DNA of 64,000 nucleotides, taken from assembly GCF_014805625.2 (NCBI RefSeq), contig NW_023998454.1, forward strand, positions 2,653,645 to 2,717,644. Reading direction: 5' to 3'. Made by a program: the position numbers and the translations under genes. Positions 12,162-26,539 of the stretch are shown here, piece by piece. How positions within the stretch are numbered: the stretch's first letter is position 1; every line of letters starts with the position of its first letter. A model generated the notes under the pieces. That model was given only the letters and a program-made list of their open reading frames with translations. It was not told the origin of the DNA and did not search any database. Source of the DNA: Glossina fuscipes. Taxonomy: Eukaryota > Arthropoda > Insecta > Diptera > Glossinidae.

Positions 12162-12889
12162 ATTCCAGTGACAAGAAAATTAAATAACTTCAACAACTTC
12201 AAGAATATTGGTTGGTACAAGAAGCCATTGGTAATAGGAAGCTAAGACTAAAATTTGCGAGGGAAAAAGCAAAAATTCTTTACTCTCATCAGCAAAGCCA
12301 AAGTCTTAGTTTTCTACTACGTTCTTGTACCTACAGCTTACGTTGCGAGCTTGGCAATGGTCACGTTACAGTTGAGCTAATGGAATCGGAAAATTGGTGT
12401 TTATGCATGACATTGTAAACAAGGATGGTTTTTGTAGGATATGGAAAGAAGATTTGAAAGAAAGAGCGGACAAACTTGGGGTTTTCTGGCAAGATAACGA
12501 CCTCAAGCGTGAATCCCGCTTAATTCAAGAATGGCTACTATATGACTCTCCCAAAGCGCCCCAAAGTGGGCATGAACCCCACCAAAAATATGTGGGATGA
12601 ATTGGATCTTTATGTACGAAAACATTCAATCCCTTCTTTCCAGGATCTGAAAAACAGACTATAAGAGGAATAGAGTAACGTCCTTGTTTCCGACACAAAG
12701 GAAATCTTATAAAATATGTCAAAAGTCTTAAATGACGTTATTAAACAAAAAGTCTCTAGATAGTCTCTAAATAGTAATTTTTAACAATATGCCGCTTTTT
12801 TTCTCCGTATTCTTCCTTTTATAAAATATTAATGACGCAATGTTCTTGAAGTTGTTGAAGTTATGTAATTTTCTTGTCACTGGAATAAT
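12162..12889 (+). mobile_element. Degenerate Tc1-like DNA transposon with terminal inverted repeats
   Basis: The left end (about 12157-12206) and right end (about 12842-12893) are inverted copies with only a few mismatches over roughly 50 bases, both reading TATTCCAGTGACAAGAAAAT inwards; TA next to the ends fits a TA target site. Between them, fragments of a Tc1-type transposase are read in two frames on the plus strand: RKLRLKFARE (about 12235-12265) and VFWQDND...SRLIQEWLLYDSPK (about 12480-12555), which matches the family block around the second catalytic Asp. Stops and frameshifts break the ORF and much of the middle of the protein is missing. A weaker outer repeat pair (AATGTTGG near 12112 and CCAACATTA near 13018) hints at an IR/DR-type structure. 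Confidence 0.75.
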
Positions 12890-12894
12890 GTTTT

Positions 12895-14800
12895 GATTGC
12901 TTGTTTTTTTATATTTGAATACGTATTCCCTAGTAGTACAAGTTAGTAAAAAAAATTTTTATGTCTGAACAATAAACTAGGTTTAACAAACATATACTTT
13001 TTATGGAGCGAACGATCCCAACATTAATGAGACTCACTGTAACTTCATATTATTATTAGTTCATTGAAGAGGAGAAGGATGCGATTGAATACTGGAAGTA
13101 AAACTTTTTATATACTGGATTTTCTTTTTATTTGTTCATTGTTTATATGAATTAATCACTAATTCTATATTATAACAGAACTGGTAACATTCATTTTTAT
13201 GGAAAACCTTTAAAAAAGAATATATAATATAACAATAATGAACTTTCCGGCTATAAAAACCTAAAAATTTAAAAACCGGATTTAACTTTATTAATTTTGT
13301 CAAATGTGAAATTCCACTTAATTACTTATTCATTTTATTTTGCATGTTTATTATTGTTTACCATATGTAATTTGTTTATACAAACAAATGAACGTCAATT
13401 TGGCACTCACTTTTTACGTTTCTCTCAATGATTAATGCATTATAATGAAACATTTGATGAGAAGCATTGGAAAACTGGCGATAATCAATTGTCTCCTAAA
13501 AAAATCAGGCGATAATCACCACGATGATCGCTTACATAATTGCCCGCCAGCTCTAAACAACTAATATTTACGCAAAGCGTGAATAAGTGCGTCTGATTTA
13601 ACAGTTTTGAGAGAGCGTTTCTCGCATATTTTGTGCTTACCTATACCTAAACAAATTGAAACATGGAAATGAAAGCCAGTTAACGTAATAAAGATTAATG
13701 ATCATTTAACTTGCATTCCGATCATTCTGCTGTAATTGATCAATTTGTTATTGTGAAACTAATAAATGCATTGACGGTAAATTTTATTAAACTTTTGTTT
13801 AGAGAAATTCTTGCGTATAAGCAAAAACATCTTGGAATCCATATTCTACAACATTTCCAATTAAACTTATTTATCACATTCGTAATATAAATTTATAATT
13901 CGTTACAAGGCACAGTCATAAATTGTATAAAAAAAAAATTCTACGATAAAAATATGTTGTATTTAAATTTATTAAAGCAAAGGAAATAAAACGTACATCT
14001 TTAAAGAATTTAATAACTATTAGGATAATTTGTTGCTAATTAGGTTAAACTCAAACAAAAATCAAATATAATTTATGGATTTGTGGTCAAGATAATGTTT
14101 GCTAAAGTTTCGTAAACAACAGCTGACTTTTGTCCTACAAGAAATGGTATTTGAACCAAGCCAACTACATTTATGCTGAAAAATTTTTTATTGCATTGTC
14201 GTCTCTCTCCTTCTTTTTAAAGCCCACAATACAAATTTGTATAATTTAAAATGGCGTCAACATTTTTCAACAACTGTAATCATTCCCACTCTAGCTTTAC
14301 AATATCTATGGATGTAAAAAAATGCAGTTTTCACCCGTCGTGTTAAGAAATTTTCGATTTTATTAGAAAATTTTTGTGGATGTTTCATCTTTTAAACGAC
14401 GGCACAATTAAGTGCGGTTTCTATTGATTTATTTCGTTATACACACGGTTTGTTTAACAAATTAAGAAAATTTGGTAATGTGTAAGATAAATGAAAAAAA
14501 AAAGTGAGAATATGTTGAAATAAAGAAAGAAAAATTTATACGTAGTCTCGGAACAACAATTTGCGCCGACAAACTGCCACTGCTGAAAGGCCCTTACCCT
14601 GAATTCCATTTATGTTTAGTGGGTATATCAACAAAAGTAAAGGTAAACTTTTGATGATTATCGGAGAGCAACGAATTAACGACAAATCAAAAGAATACCG
14701 CCAGTTAAGACAGCTTAAAAGACTGTGAACTCCTAACCGTTGCCACAGTTAATAATCTGAAGGACGGTTGGAGATTTGATTTGTAAAACACACCAAAGGC
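12895..14800. other. Noncoding stretch upstream of PP1
   Basis: AT-rich DNA with no coding signal. It contains a short perfect hairpin at about 13368-13389 (ATTTGTTT...AAACAAAT), which is unremarkable at this base composition. The segment from about 14550, richer in GC, is the likely promoter and 5' leader of the PP1 gene, but the transcription start cannot be fixed by eye. Confidence 0.4.
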
Positions 14801-17018
<2,218 letters not shown>

Positions 17019-18244
17019 GTGCAAAGTTCCATCGGGCTGGTTAAACCAATACCGCCCAAGTGTGTGGTAATCTAGGCCAAATATATTGTAATTTTTCATA
17101 AAACCATCACCCACCCAAATCATCTAATACTGTGTTGTTTTTGTAAAAAATTACAAATGTTTGGGCTGAAAAGTTAACGCATTGATTAAGAAAATTTGAA
17201 ATTGCTTTTGTTTCGCTTAAGCTGTTCAGGTTTCTTTCTTTATTTTTATGTATGTATGTTAGTTTTTGTGTAATTATATTACTATCGCTTTTTTTTTTAA
17301 TTTACAATAATTGTTAAACTTTATCTCTGTTTAAGCACATTTATTAAGCACACTGTGAATTTTTATACTATTTTCTATATCATAAATGCAAGAATACCAA
17401 CATGTGAACGAAGAAGGGCAGTAAGTGTAAATTATTAAAGAAAAAAAAAAACAAAAGCCTATTGTAGGGTTAATTTTTATTTTTTCGTAAATTTTAAGTT
17501 TATTTTTATTTTACCACAAACATTACACCAAATACAAGTTTAAACTGAAAGAAAAGCTTAAAAGCCACAATAATAATAATAATAACATATTACAATGTCA
17601 AAAGCATGTAATTATTAAGTATTTAAAATGCATTCAAAGAAATTTATTGATCTTCTTTTTATTACGTTTTATTTTATTTTAGAAGCCTCTGTGTTAGATA
17701 AACAAAAAAATATGTAATAAATTAATGAATAAAAAATATACATTTAAATGTAATGATTATAAAGATTTGGAAGGCAGCAAAGGCATCGTCTCATATTAAA
17801 CATTATTTATACAGTGACTTATGTATAAAAAATTGCACACACATACGCGAGACGTATGCGTTAAAGTAGGAAGGCGTATGCTTATGCATGTCCACGCATA
17901 CATATATTGGAGTACATGCATACATAAACGCGTACATATATACACACGCAATGTGGCCATTCGTTCCCTGCCTAAATATGTATGTCATTCTTACAAAGTA
18001 ACTAAATCGTATGCTACAAATTTAAAAGGAATTTTTAAAACAATAAAAAAATGTTTGTTTATATATAAAATTAAGTGTATACAGAAAACAAAACCGCATA
18101 TAAACAGTTGAAAAAATATTTACAGACCCATGAAAAAACTCCTTAATAAACCATGTCTGTTATTCTCTCCCACATCTACACACAAACATATATAGAATTT
18201 CAATAATTTATTATATAAATACATACATGTATAACCTTACACAG

Positions 18245-18279
<35 letters not shown>

Positions 18280-19987
18280 TACATGTGTATATATATATGT
18301 ATGTATAGTAGATATGCATAATCTAAGAATGGTGAGGATGGTGATAATGTTATAAAAACACCCTTAGAACTTAAAACAATATAAAAATAATTTAAGAACA
18401 TACACACAAGGCAGCGGCACTTGAGGCAAGTGAAAGGAAGAACCATAAAATTTAGGCCATGTTATGAATAATTATGTGTTTTAACTTTGTTTTTATACAC
18501 ACATACATACTGGGTAGTGCAAAAACTTATATATTGCTGGACGTATACAATAAGCAGAACCGAGTAAAAAAAAATTCTCTTTCGTTTTTAAACCACAATA
18601 CCCTCTGATTTTCTTACGAGTTTCATTAATCATAATAATGTATGTCTTTCTATTAATGTTAATTTTATATTTACACACATAAAAACATAAGTTTTGTATT
18701 CAATTTCACTTTCTTGAACATGTTGTGTAAATTTGAAGGGCGATTATTTAAACATTCAATTTAAACATCGACATACATACCATAACGTAATGAACAAATT
18801 TTTTTCTTTGCTGAATAAACGGAAATCGATAAGTTTTCAACAACTTGCTTCAAAAACACGATGTAAGAATCCCAGCAACAACAATAACAACCGCACATAG
18901 AAAATGTAAATCATCAATAAATTCAAGTACATTTAAACACCCGAACATTTTTAGCTGCAATAGAGTAACAAGGGAATAAGTAAAAATGAATGAATAAATA
19001 AAACTATGTTATAATATAAAAAATAAATTGCAAATAATGGCATAAACCAATAAGCAACAATAAAGTGAATATATTTAAACAACAACAAGAAAGGTCGCTT
19101 GCCTATTTATCGCGTTTTAATAATTTTACATGTAAGTCAAATGTAGGTTTAGCGGTTAATGATCGCTTACAGTGCACGTACATTGATAAACAAACATTTG
19201 AATACCAATTTCATTCTCACGGACGATCAGATCGCGTTCGGTTCGGCCATCGTACATGGAAGTATCTTCTTGTGCTGCGATTAGTTTATATCGTCCCATC
19301 ACCAACTTGCTTATATACGATTATCCTCGCTTGCTAGATGACGTATTCAGCGTGGCCTAACTAATTGGCTTATAATCAGTATGTCTTTTTCGTAACATGT
19401 TTCTTTTATTAGCCTTATTAAAGTAGGCAATTCTGCCTACTGATTTTGGAACGATCATACTACGTGAACTTTTTCACATTCATTTTACATTTAATAATGT
19501 AAAGTTTATTGCATGAATTTTAAACGCTCAGTGTATTACTTTCCTACTGCCTTTAACGATAAGATAATTAAGCCCACAATGCATAGAAACAACTAATCGT
19601 TGTAAAAAACGATCAGTCCAATGTCTAAAGCGAGAAAGAAATTTAATTTACCTTGACTCTAAATTTTTAATATTAACTAGGACCTCGTATAAAGTATTTC
19701 ACTGCAAAGCAGGACGAAAATCAAACACCGTTTCGCATGCCTTTCATAAATTAATGTAGAAAGACGGAATAGGTCAAAGTTTGCAAAACCGCAAAGGACA
19801 AGTAAAGAAGTAAGAAGTGAAGTAATTTTGTCCAGGTAAGGCGGAATGCCTATTTATCAATTCATCACAAAAATAAAACCTGACTATGCGAATATTTTGC
19901 AAGACACGCTAGCAAAATGCGCTAAAGCCAAAATTCAACTTCACTTCAAGTGAAGCAGTCAATTAGTTTCTAGAGCAAAAAGACACT
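17019..19987. other. PP1 3' UTR and noncoding DNA with microsatellites
   Basis: No coding signal. AATAAA-like hexamers occur repeatedly, and those near 17716-17732 could end the PP1 transcript. The segment is rich in simple repeats: TAA repeats near 17570-17585, an (AT)13 tract at about 18248-18274, and several CATACATA-type runs between 17840 and 18310. The CAA-rich part around 18870-18900 has UTR-like composition. I see no RNA gene. Confidence 0.45.
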
Positions 19988-20312
19988 TCAGATAATTGAA
20001 TACAAAGTTGAATGCTTGCAACTTTTAAGCATCATTATTTCAGTCGGATTTTCGGATTGGACAGCGCCATTGACAGCTGTTTGTATACGCAGTAAAGCTT
20101 CATCCGGTGTGAAGAGTAGTCTTTCTGCAATCACATTCTTTTTCTTCCAAAACCTGAAGTTATATATAGCAAAATTGTTAGCATTCATTAAGACACATTG
20201 ACCTATCAGACGCTTACCTGCAGACGAAAACGACTTCAAATTCAGCCAAGTTTCTCGCTATACACTCACAAAAACTTTTGTGAACACGGTCGTCTTGGTC
20301 TTCAATGGTCAT
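19988..20312 (-). CDS. Unrecognised small protein, 86 residues, two exons
   Basis: Exon 1 runs 20312-20218 (ATG ACC ATT GAA) and ends in ...VVFVCR. A 64-base intron with a strong GTAAGC donor and CTTCAG acceptor follows. Exon 2 runs 20153-19988 and carries FWKKKNVIAERLLFTPDEAL, then RIQTAVNGAVQSENPTEIMM, ending LYSII before TGA. The exact splice phase, consensus splice sites and non-repetitive amino acid use make this a convincing gene although I do not recognise the family. There is no signal peptide or membrane segment, and the centre looks helical and basic. A TTTAG sits just before the first ATG, so an upstream 5' UTR exon, or a longer N-terminus, is possible. Confidence 0.6.
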
Positions 20313-21200
20313 TTGCAAACTAAATGAAATATTTTTAAAACTAAATTGCATAAAAAATAAGTTACGTGCTTACTCTTCCTACAATACATACTCTACCTAC
20401 CTATAAGTCAATCGCACGCACATATTCAACATAATCTAACTGAATTGCGAAAAATATAACGCAAGATTACAAGTGAGAAGTGAGAAAAAATTGGTAAAAA
20501 CATCAAAACAAAAAATTCAACAAAAAAATTCATCAAAAATCTCATAAAATATTGCGAACCGTGTTAAAGTAAAACGATTCGTGTAAAAAGAGATTCAGGT
20601 GTGTTATTTTTGTGTAAAATCACAGTTTTCACGAAAGCTTTCATATTAGAGGATGCTTCGATTGTTGTGGCCCAAGTTTAGCAAAATTAACTGATTTGTC
20701 AAAGATTTTAAGGTTTTTGGTCATTTCCACCACAAAACACTACAAATTAGACGTTGGCACCATATAACGGCTTATTTCTCTTGAGAACCTCCACATACGG
20801 GGGAGCTTAGAAAACAGATGTATGGAATTCACAAATTAACTTTTGAGCATTATTTCTCCTGTGGGCCAATTTTCATCATAATGTGGGGGGTAGGAGTTCT
20901 TTCTTCTAGGCAATCATGATCTCTGTACAGAATATACACACGTTATTCAGCCTCGAATGGATATTTCAATGTCTTTATGATCATTGAAGACGTCCATGAA
21001 TGTGCAATATGCAGCAGGTGTAAAACTCAAAATAACAGCGTGGCTCGCAAATGCAGGGGTATAGTAAATTTGTTGGCCGAAAATAGACGCTTCCGTTGTA
21101 GCGCTTTTTTCAGCAATGAAATTTTGCATAAACGGTTTTCTTCATTTAGAATATTCACAATTTTGCTATGAACGCCGCTGCGGCTAATTCTGTGTCTTGC
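20313..21200. other. Noncoding stretch with CGTGTAAAAA-like motifs
   Basis: No gene is seen. The portion 20560-20625 has repeated short motifs of the kind CCGTGTTAAAG and TCGTGTAAAAAGAG that recur at about 22530-22640 and 23040-23100, suggesting remnants of one repeat family. Its left end should hold the promoter of the small minus-strand gene. Confidence 0.35.
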
Positions 21201-21239
21201 GTGGAATGGTAGATATTTATTTATTATTAGATGCTTGCA

Positions 21240-21680
21240 TGTATGTTTATCATTTTTTACTTGGAAACGCATTTATTGAGAAAAATTGGTACAATATATA
21301 TTAATCACAATATTTTCCATCATTTTCTAGAACCTTTACCAATCCTTCTGGCTACATGGCAATACCGTGTCAAAAAAACTTATATTATACAACTTTAAGT
21401 TCATGAAAATTCCGCTTCGGTGTCGATGTGGATGGTTCTTCTGGACTAACCCACTATTTTGATGCATGCGGTTGTCGTAGTAGACCAGTCATAAGATGCC
21501 ACGTAAAACTCTCCTGTTTTGATCTGGCAAGCAACGAAACCGCGATGTTGAAATGGTTCGAAATGGCATTTTCAGTCTATTCGTATGGCAGACATAAGCT
21601 TCTAAAAGTGTTTGATGGGCTTCGACAGCAGATTTCTGCGTTCCATGATTAGCGTCGATAGACACTGAATTGCTCAACAA
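21240..21680 (-). mobile_element. Mariner-like transposase relic (internally deleted)
   Basis: Reading the minus strand, fragments of a mariner transposase appear in order: KSAVEAHQTLLEAY (helix-turn-helix region, about 21645-21600), then LPDQNRR in a second frame, LVYYDNRMHQNSG, which resembles the YDN...SW block of the second catalytic Asp region, and finally the C-terminal LPEGLVKVLENDGKYCD followed by TAA near 21290. Frame changes and missing middle segments show it is dead. No terminal inverted repeats could be placed. The family match rests on remembered conserved blocks, not on a search. Confidence 0.65.
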
Positions 21681-21699
21681 TACTAAATAGAAAGCTGTT

Positions 21700-23136
21700 A
21701 TTTTTCATCTCATGGTACAATTATCTCACATTACTTTAACGTTCTCGCCAATAGATGTCGCTGATCAGAATACATGCAAGCGCCTGTCAGGTTGCAAATA
21801 AGAAAACCCATTTATAGGAAATTTTTTTAAAATAATCTTATTTATAGAAAGAGCAGACTTGGGTTTTCACAATATGTCACTCCACTGAGCTCGCAAGCAC
21901 GCTTGATCGGGATCTATCGCTGAGGTCTACAATCTAGCTCCCCTCGTTTCGAGAAAATCCTGTGTTTATATTTTGTTGTGATGCTTTTTGTTCTATGATC
22001 TATAACATGCCCTACTTCCTTTGCCATAGGATTCGAATTTTTAAGACTTTCTTTACAAAGGATCCATTACCAAGAATCCTTAACGGTTGATTCTTATTGC
22101 AGTGACAAAGATGTCTCTTTTGGTAAATCGGTAAATCGGTAAGAATTTAGAAATCAGACGACGCTGCCTGAGCGAACTGCGATATACGCCTTCCTAGCCG
22201 TAAGGATTGATTTTTTCGAAAGACGAAATTGTTTTGAATATCGATCGAAAATTGTTCGTCCTTAAGTATAACAACTGAGTAGCTAGCAGGTTAGAGATCT
22301 AGTCACATAAGTTTCTATTGTCTATAAACAGACATGTGGACTTATGTTAACCACGTAAGGCTTTACTACAAGCGAACTCTTGCGAGTTGATCTCTTCCCA
22401 AGATTTTTACTTTAAAGAAATGAATAATCGAGTCCCTTTCCTAACATATCCGATGCATATACTTTTATTATATGTTTATTAGATTATTATTATGCACACT
22501 CTCTCTTTTTGTTCGCAGTGAATCGTGCAAAAAAAATCGCGTAAAATCCTACATTTGGGGATATGTCCAACAACTTTAAAAAATTTTGTAAGATAAAAAA
22601 ACCTAAATGTTGTCTGAAAAAACCGTGTAAAAAAGGGATAATATAATCCATTTCATTACAAAATAATATTCACATTAGTGTGCAGAGGAATTTCCACCCA
22701 ATATATATAAAAATTTAAATGGAGATTAGAAATAGAAATCGATTTCGGAACCATTCATCGCTACTTTATTGCAAGCGTACACGTTTTTTACAAGCTGGAC
22801 CAGAAATCGGTGAATACGTCAGATATGTCTAGCCCAGCTGTCGGGGTTGATTTAAATGAAGAATTTTGTCTACTATTAACGGCACAGTAATGACTAACAC
22901 ATGTATGGGCCGACCGACCAAACTACCCCTTATCACGGTATTCCTCCAATTGTATTTTGTTGCTGTATATATAAGTTTTTGTAAGACGCTATCAAAAATA
23001 AAATTAAAAAAAAGACGGTTTTTTTGGAATTCGTGCTAAAAAGTATATTTACGTCGTGTAAAAAAAGTCGTATAAAAAAGAATTGGGCGTGTTATTATTA
23101 TATATTAAACTTTTTATTGTTTAGTTTTTTTTTATA
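21700..23136. other. Noncoding stretch, no gene seen
   Basis: Only chance ORFs. A short tandem repeat GGTAAATCGGTAAATCGGTAA lies near 22122. Segments at about 22530-22640 and 23035-23100 repeat the CGTGTAAAAA-like motif seen at 20.6 kb. Confidence 0.4.
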
Positions 23137-24003
23137 TTAATACATTGGTTGATAGTCTAATGCCAAGCTAGGACTCAATGCCAACTGCTTGGACTTTGTC
23201 AATCTAAATTTATTATTCTTGAATTCTTTAATAATTTCCTCTCTTAGTTGACGCTGCTTCAATTGGTACGGTATAGATATATTGAAATTTTCGTAATTCT
23301 TTTTCTGTTTTGCAATCACATTCGACTCATATGGTTTTGAGATACAATAGTTATCGTCATCACTTATCGATGATAAATTTCTGTATTGTTGCTTTCGTAC
23401 ATCGTGTCGTTGTTGTCTTGGTTGCTGATAGAGTATTTCAAGCTGCCGTTGCTCCCCAAAACAATCGTGTATATTTTTTAACCGAAACTCTTGTAAGCTA
23501 TAAAATTTCGCATCTATTAAATTACCATAGGCCTCTTTAATGTCGTCCGTACAAGTTTGTAAACAACTAGTATAAGTGGGTGAACTTGTGGCACTGTGAC
23601 TATTGTTGACTTTCGGTCGGGCCAAGCATTCATAGTTGTAACGTTGCTCAGTAAACTCGTATTTGTTGTTGCTATTTTTTTTTTCGTCGTCATAACTGGG
23701 TTGTATCACGTTCTTAAGACTAGATTTTGGCCAATGTTTAGCGACGTTTGCGTATGAGGTAATAGAGTCATTGTTACTGTTATTGCTTGATGCTGAATCA
23801 CAAAGATTGCGGGTTTTATATACAACGTTGCTGCCTTTTTGCGTATGGCCTAAACCTTGGCTGAGGTTAATATCTTTCGAGGACAACTTCATAAATTGTG
23901 TTGTATGTTCTCGTGTTGATAGTGGTAATTTAACAAGTTTTTGTTGGTTATTACAATATCTTTTCCGATATTGCAATATTCCCTTCTGAGTCTTGTTATT
24001 CAT
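23137..24003 (-). CDS. Asn/Gln-rich basic protein of unknown function, 288 residues, single exon
   Basis: An intact 288-codon ORF without introns, by far the longest open frame in this part of the window. The ATG at 24003 has A at -3. The protein is polar and basic with Asn-rich patches (SSNNSNNDS about residues 92-100, KKNSNNKYEF), a Gln/Arg-rich stretch (QQPRQQRHDVRKQQ about 194-207) and a basic region near the C-terminus (KEFKNNKFRLTKSKQ). I see no signal peptide, membrane segment, zinc finger or other domain. The composition suits a disordered, possibly nucleic-acid-binding or cytoskeletal protein, but that is only inference. The length and codon use argue for a real gene, perhaps fast evolving. 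Confidence 0.6.
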   Translation of the reverse strand: MNNKTQKGILQYRKRYCNNQQKLVKLPLSTREHTTQFMKLSSKDINLSQGLGHTQKGSNVVYKTRNLCDSASSNNSNNDSITSYANVAKHWPKSSLKNVIQPSYDDEKKNSNNKYEFTEQRYNYECLARPKVNNSHSATSSPTYTSCLQTCTDDIKEAYGNLIDAKFYSLQEFRLKNIHDCFGEQRQLEILYQQPRQQRHDVRKQQYRNLSSISDDDNYCISKPYESNVIAKQKKNYENFNISIPYQLKQRQLREEIIKEFKNNKFRLTKSKQLALSPSLALDYQPMY

Positions 24004-24558
24004 GCTTATTCAATATTCAAGGCAGAGAAACGTTTTACAATGAAACCGTAAAAATTTTCAGAAATAAAAGTAACAAGCATTACGCGTTCACGGTTCAAGG
24101 TACTTAGCAACGAAAATATCATTTTTATTTTGTATTTACAATCTAAATAAATATTTAGAATTTTGGAGGATAGTTAATGGTGGCCATGGAGATTAGAATA
24201 TGTATTTCTTTTATATCAAACACCGCAGCTGTCTTTTCGTTTCATTTTAAAGTCGGAAACGCTACTAAATTTGTAATGCCTTTTGCAATGTAATCCAGGT
24301 TCGCTAGAAATTTTAATATATTCATTTCCGTCTGTGTTCTACTCGTTCTGGTGCCGCACATATGTTCCGAATTGATGGACGGGTTTGAATATAGACGTAG
24401 ATGGTTCACCATAAAGACCAAGAAGAAGTAAGAGCTAGCATTGAAGGTTATCAATAGACTAGTATGAGACGAAACAGTGTGGGAAGCAACAAAAATTCCT
24501 TATCTATTTGGAAGCAAAATTGAAAAATGCCCTATCTCAAGTACCGCCTGACTCGGCA

Positions 24559-24625
24559 GGATCGAACTCGAGCAAATGTGCTTCCAAATTATCATTGTCC
24601 TAACACATTTTACAAATCCATGTAT
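24559..24625 (-). repeat. Possible tRNA-derived SINE head
   Basis: The minus strand reads GAGTTCGATCCTGCCGAG, a good pol III box B (GTTCGATCC at 24567-24559) followed by a GC-rich arm. About 40 bases upstream is GTTAGGAC, which resembles a tRNA D-loop, but box A is poor. It does not fold into a full cloverleaf by eye, so it is not called as a tRNA. Confidence 0.25.
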
Positions 24626-24799
24626 AAACTAAAAATAACTGACTAGTCGACTTGTCGCAATCTGCTGCCTATTACAATGTCGACGACGGAAAGGATTAGA
24701 GCATTTTTTTCCCCAGTTGCGTACAGTTGCATGGAGAAAGAGTAACAAATGGTACCCTGTAAATGGCAACAATTTTTAATTTGGAATTTAATCCTCTAT

Positions 24800-24875
24800 C
24801 CAAATGGTTGTTTATAAATTGATAAAAACCGGGGCGCAACCAAATCAATGCAACAATGTGTTTGCTGTACGTATT
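24800..24875 (+). repeat. Dispersed repeat family A, copy 2
   Basis: Matches 175-250 over 76 ungapped bases with five differences. The shared core starts CCAAATGGTTGTTTATAAAT and ends GCTGTACGTATT. Weaker similarity extends to about 24655 on the left. Confidence 0.65.
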
Positions 24876-26539
24876 TCACTGTGATGGCCCAGTGGAAAGC
24901 CCCGAACAGACTGGCAGGCAAAGGTGCATGTGCAAACCACAAAATCGCTTCTATCTTTCTTAGACTTTACAAGAAAGATTAAAAATTTACCGTCCATTCA
25001 CCGTTCGAACGAGAAGGTGTAAAGAAATGAGAAATAATAAAATGTTATTGGAATCATTCTTTACGAATACTTTCGTCTCTCGCTTTTCAACTTATTCTTT
25101 CAGTCAAAAATGGAATTTTTACACATTTAAAGTGCATCTTCATATATACTATTTTAAAAAAATTTTAATTATCGCTTAACTTCCGGTTCCCTATAGAGTA
25201 ATTGTGCGGCAGTTATTGTTTTAAATAAAATAGTGGGTTTTCATTGTTACATAAATGCAGAGAAATTACGCTGTTATGTACTTCAAGGCAAGTAAGAACA
25301 ACAACTATTGGTTACTCTATAAGTCGCCGGAATTAATAGTGTTCTAAGTTTGGTTTCGAACACTGAGAAGTGTGCATCAGACAAGCCATACACATGTATA
25401 CTCGCTCAGCACGGCATTCTGAGTCGATAAATTCTATTCTAAATACAACCGAACGTTGGGGCATACAAAATAATCACTTTCTATCCCCAATTCGTAATGG
25501 AATAAATTTTAGTTATTTCCATAACAGTTAATTTTAGATGAAAAGTTCCTTTAGAAAGACAACATTGCAGCCGGTGCATCAGAAACCTTTGCTGCTGTTG
25601 GGAATGCCTATTTGGCTCGTTTCTTAGCTTATGGAAACAGAGGCAAAATCTTTGTAAAAGGCAACTACTGGGCAAAGGTCTTCACCTGCTGAAGATCTTA
25701 GCAATATGTGCCTTAATCCTTAGAATAAATTTCGTCACTCACAATAATGAATGATGGGGCAATGAAAACACTGAATTTTGGACGCACCAGTGAATTTCCT
25801 AAATACCCGAGTTAAAATTCGAAATCTTTTACATCCATGGAAGCAGAATAGGATTTTGTTAGTAGTCCCATAAATATGTACGTTTTTGTTAATTTTTGAT
25901 ATGAGCTTGGGTTGGTTTTGTCCGTTGGGTTGCAATTATCATTATTGGTGAACAAAACGTAAATGGGCGTGAATGATTTTCATTCTTATCCGACAAACTG
26001 ACCCCAATCTAGTTCGAATACCTGCAGAATTTAAGCGAATACAATTTCGATCGTCTTATTATTGGTACTTTAACGGAAAATTGTTTAAAGAAATGGTTAT
26101 CGTACTCATCGTCCTTTTCAACGACAGGAGATCACATCCCTTTTAGGTTTGGTTTAAGATGAGCAGCTAAAAGCAAAGATTCAATTTAATGTAAAAGCTT
26201 TGCATAAATTCCAAAAAATTTGAATCAGCTTTTTTTTGAAAGCTTTTTTCAGAAAGATCGTACAAATGCAGATTTGGATATATATGCCCAATTCAATTTT
26301 TCTATTAAAATATTCACGACTTTAGGAATTTCCTATGAAGCTTAACAGATTGGCAAAATGGTGGAATATGGTGTTAGGATAAGTTTTTTCTGAAAGTGCC
26401 AAACTGAATGAGAAAATTATTATACTGTAATCCTTTGTAAATGAATGTGGATGAAAGAGGTTCAACGAACTGTAAAGCGAAATACCGTTAACAGAAGGGC
26501 AAATAATTACAATTACAATTAACCAAATATACATACCTT

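Larger units (their letters stand above)
24004..26320. other. Noncoding stretch with repeats
   Basis: No supported gene. It holds a tRNA-like box B at 24559-24567 (minus) and copy 2 of repeat family A at 24800-24875. Plus-strand and minus-strand ORFs are short and show no recognisable motif. Confidence 0.4.

Noticed and set aside
13368..13389. ATTTGTTT/AAACAAAT hairpin as a regulatory or terminator structure
   Set aside because: An 8-bp AT-only stem is expected by chance at this base composition.
17866..18310. ORFs in CATACATA/ATATAT-rich DNA downstream of PP1
   Set aside because: Open frames arise from microsatellite periodicity; translations are repetitive Tyr/Ile/His strings.
25980..26010. 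AGTTCGAATACC as a tRNA box B
   Set aside because: No box A at suitable distance and no foldable arms.
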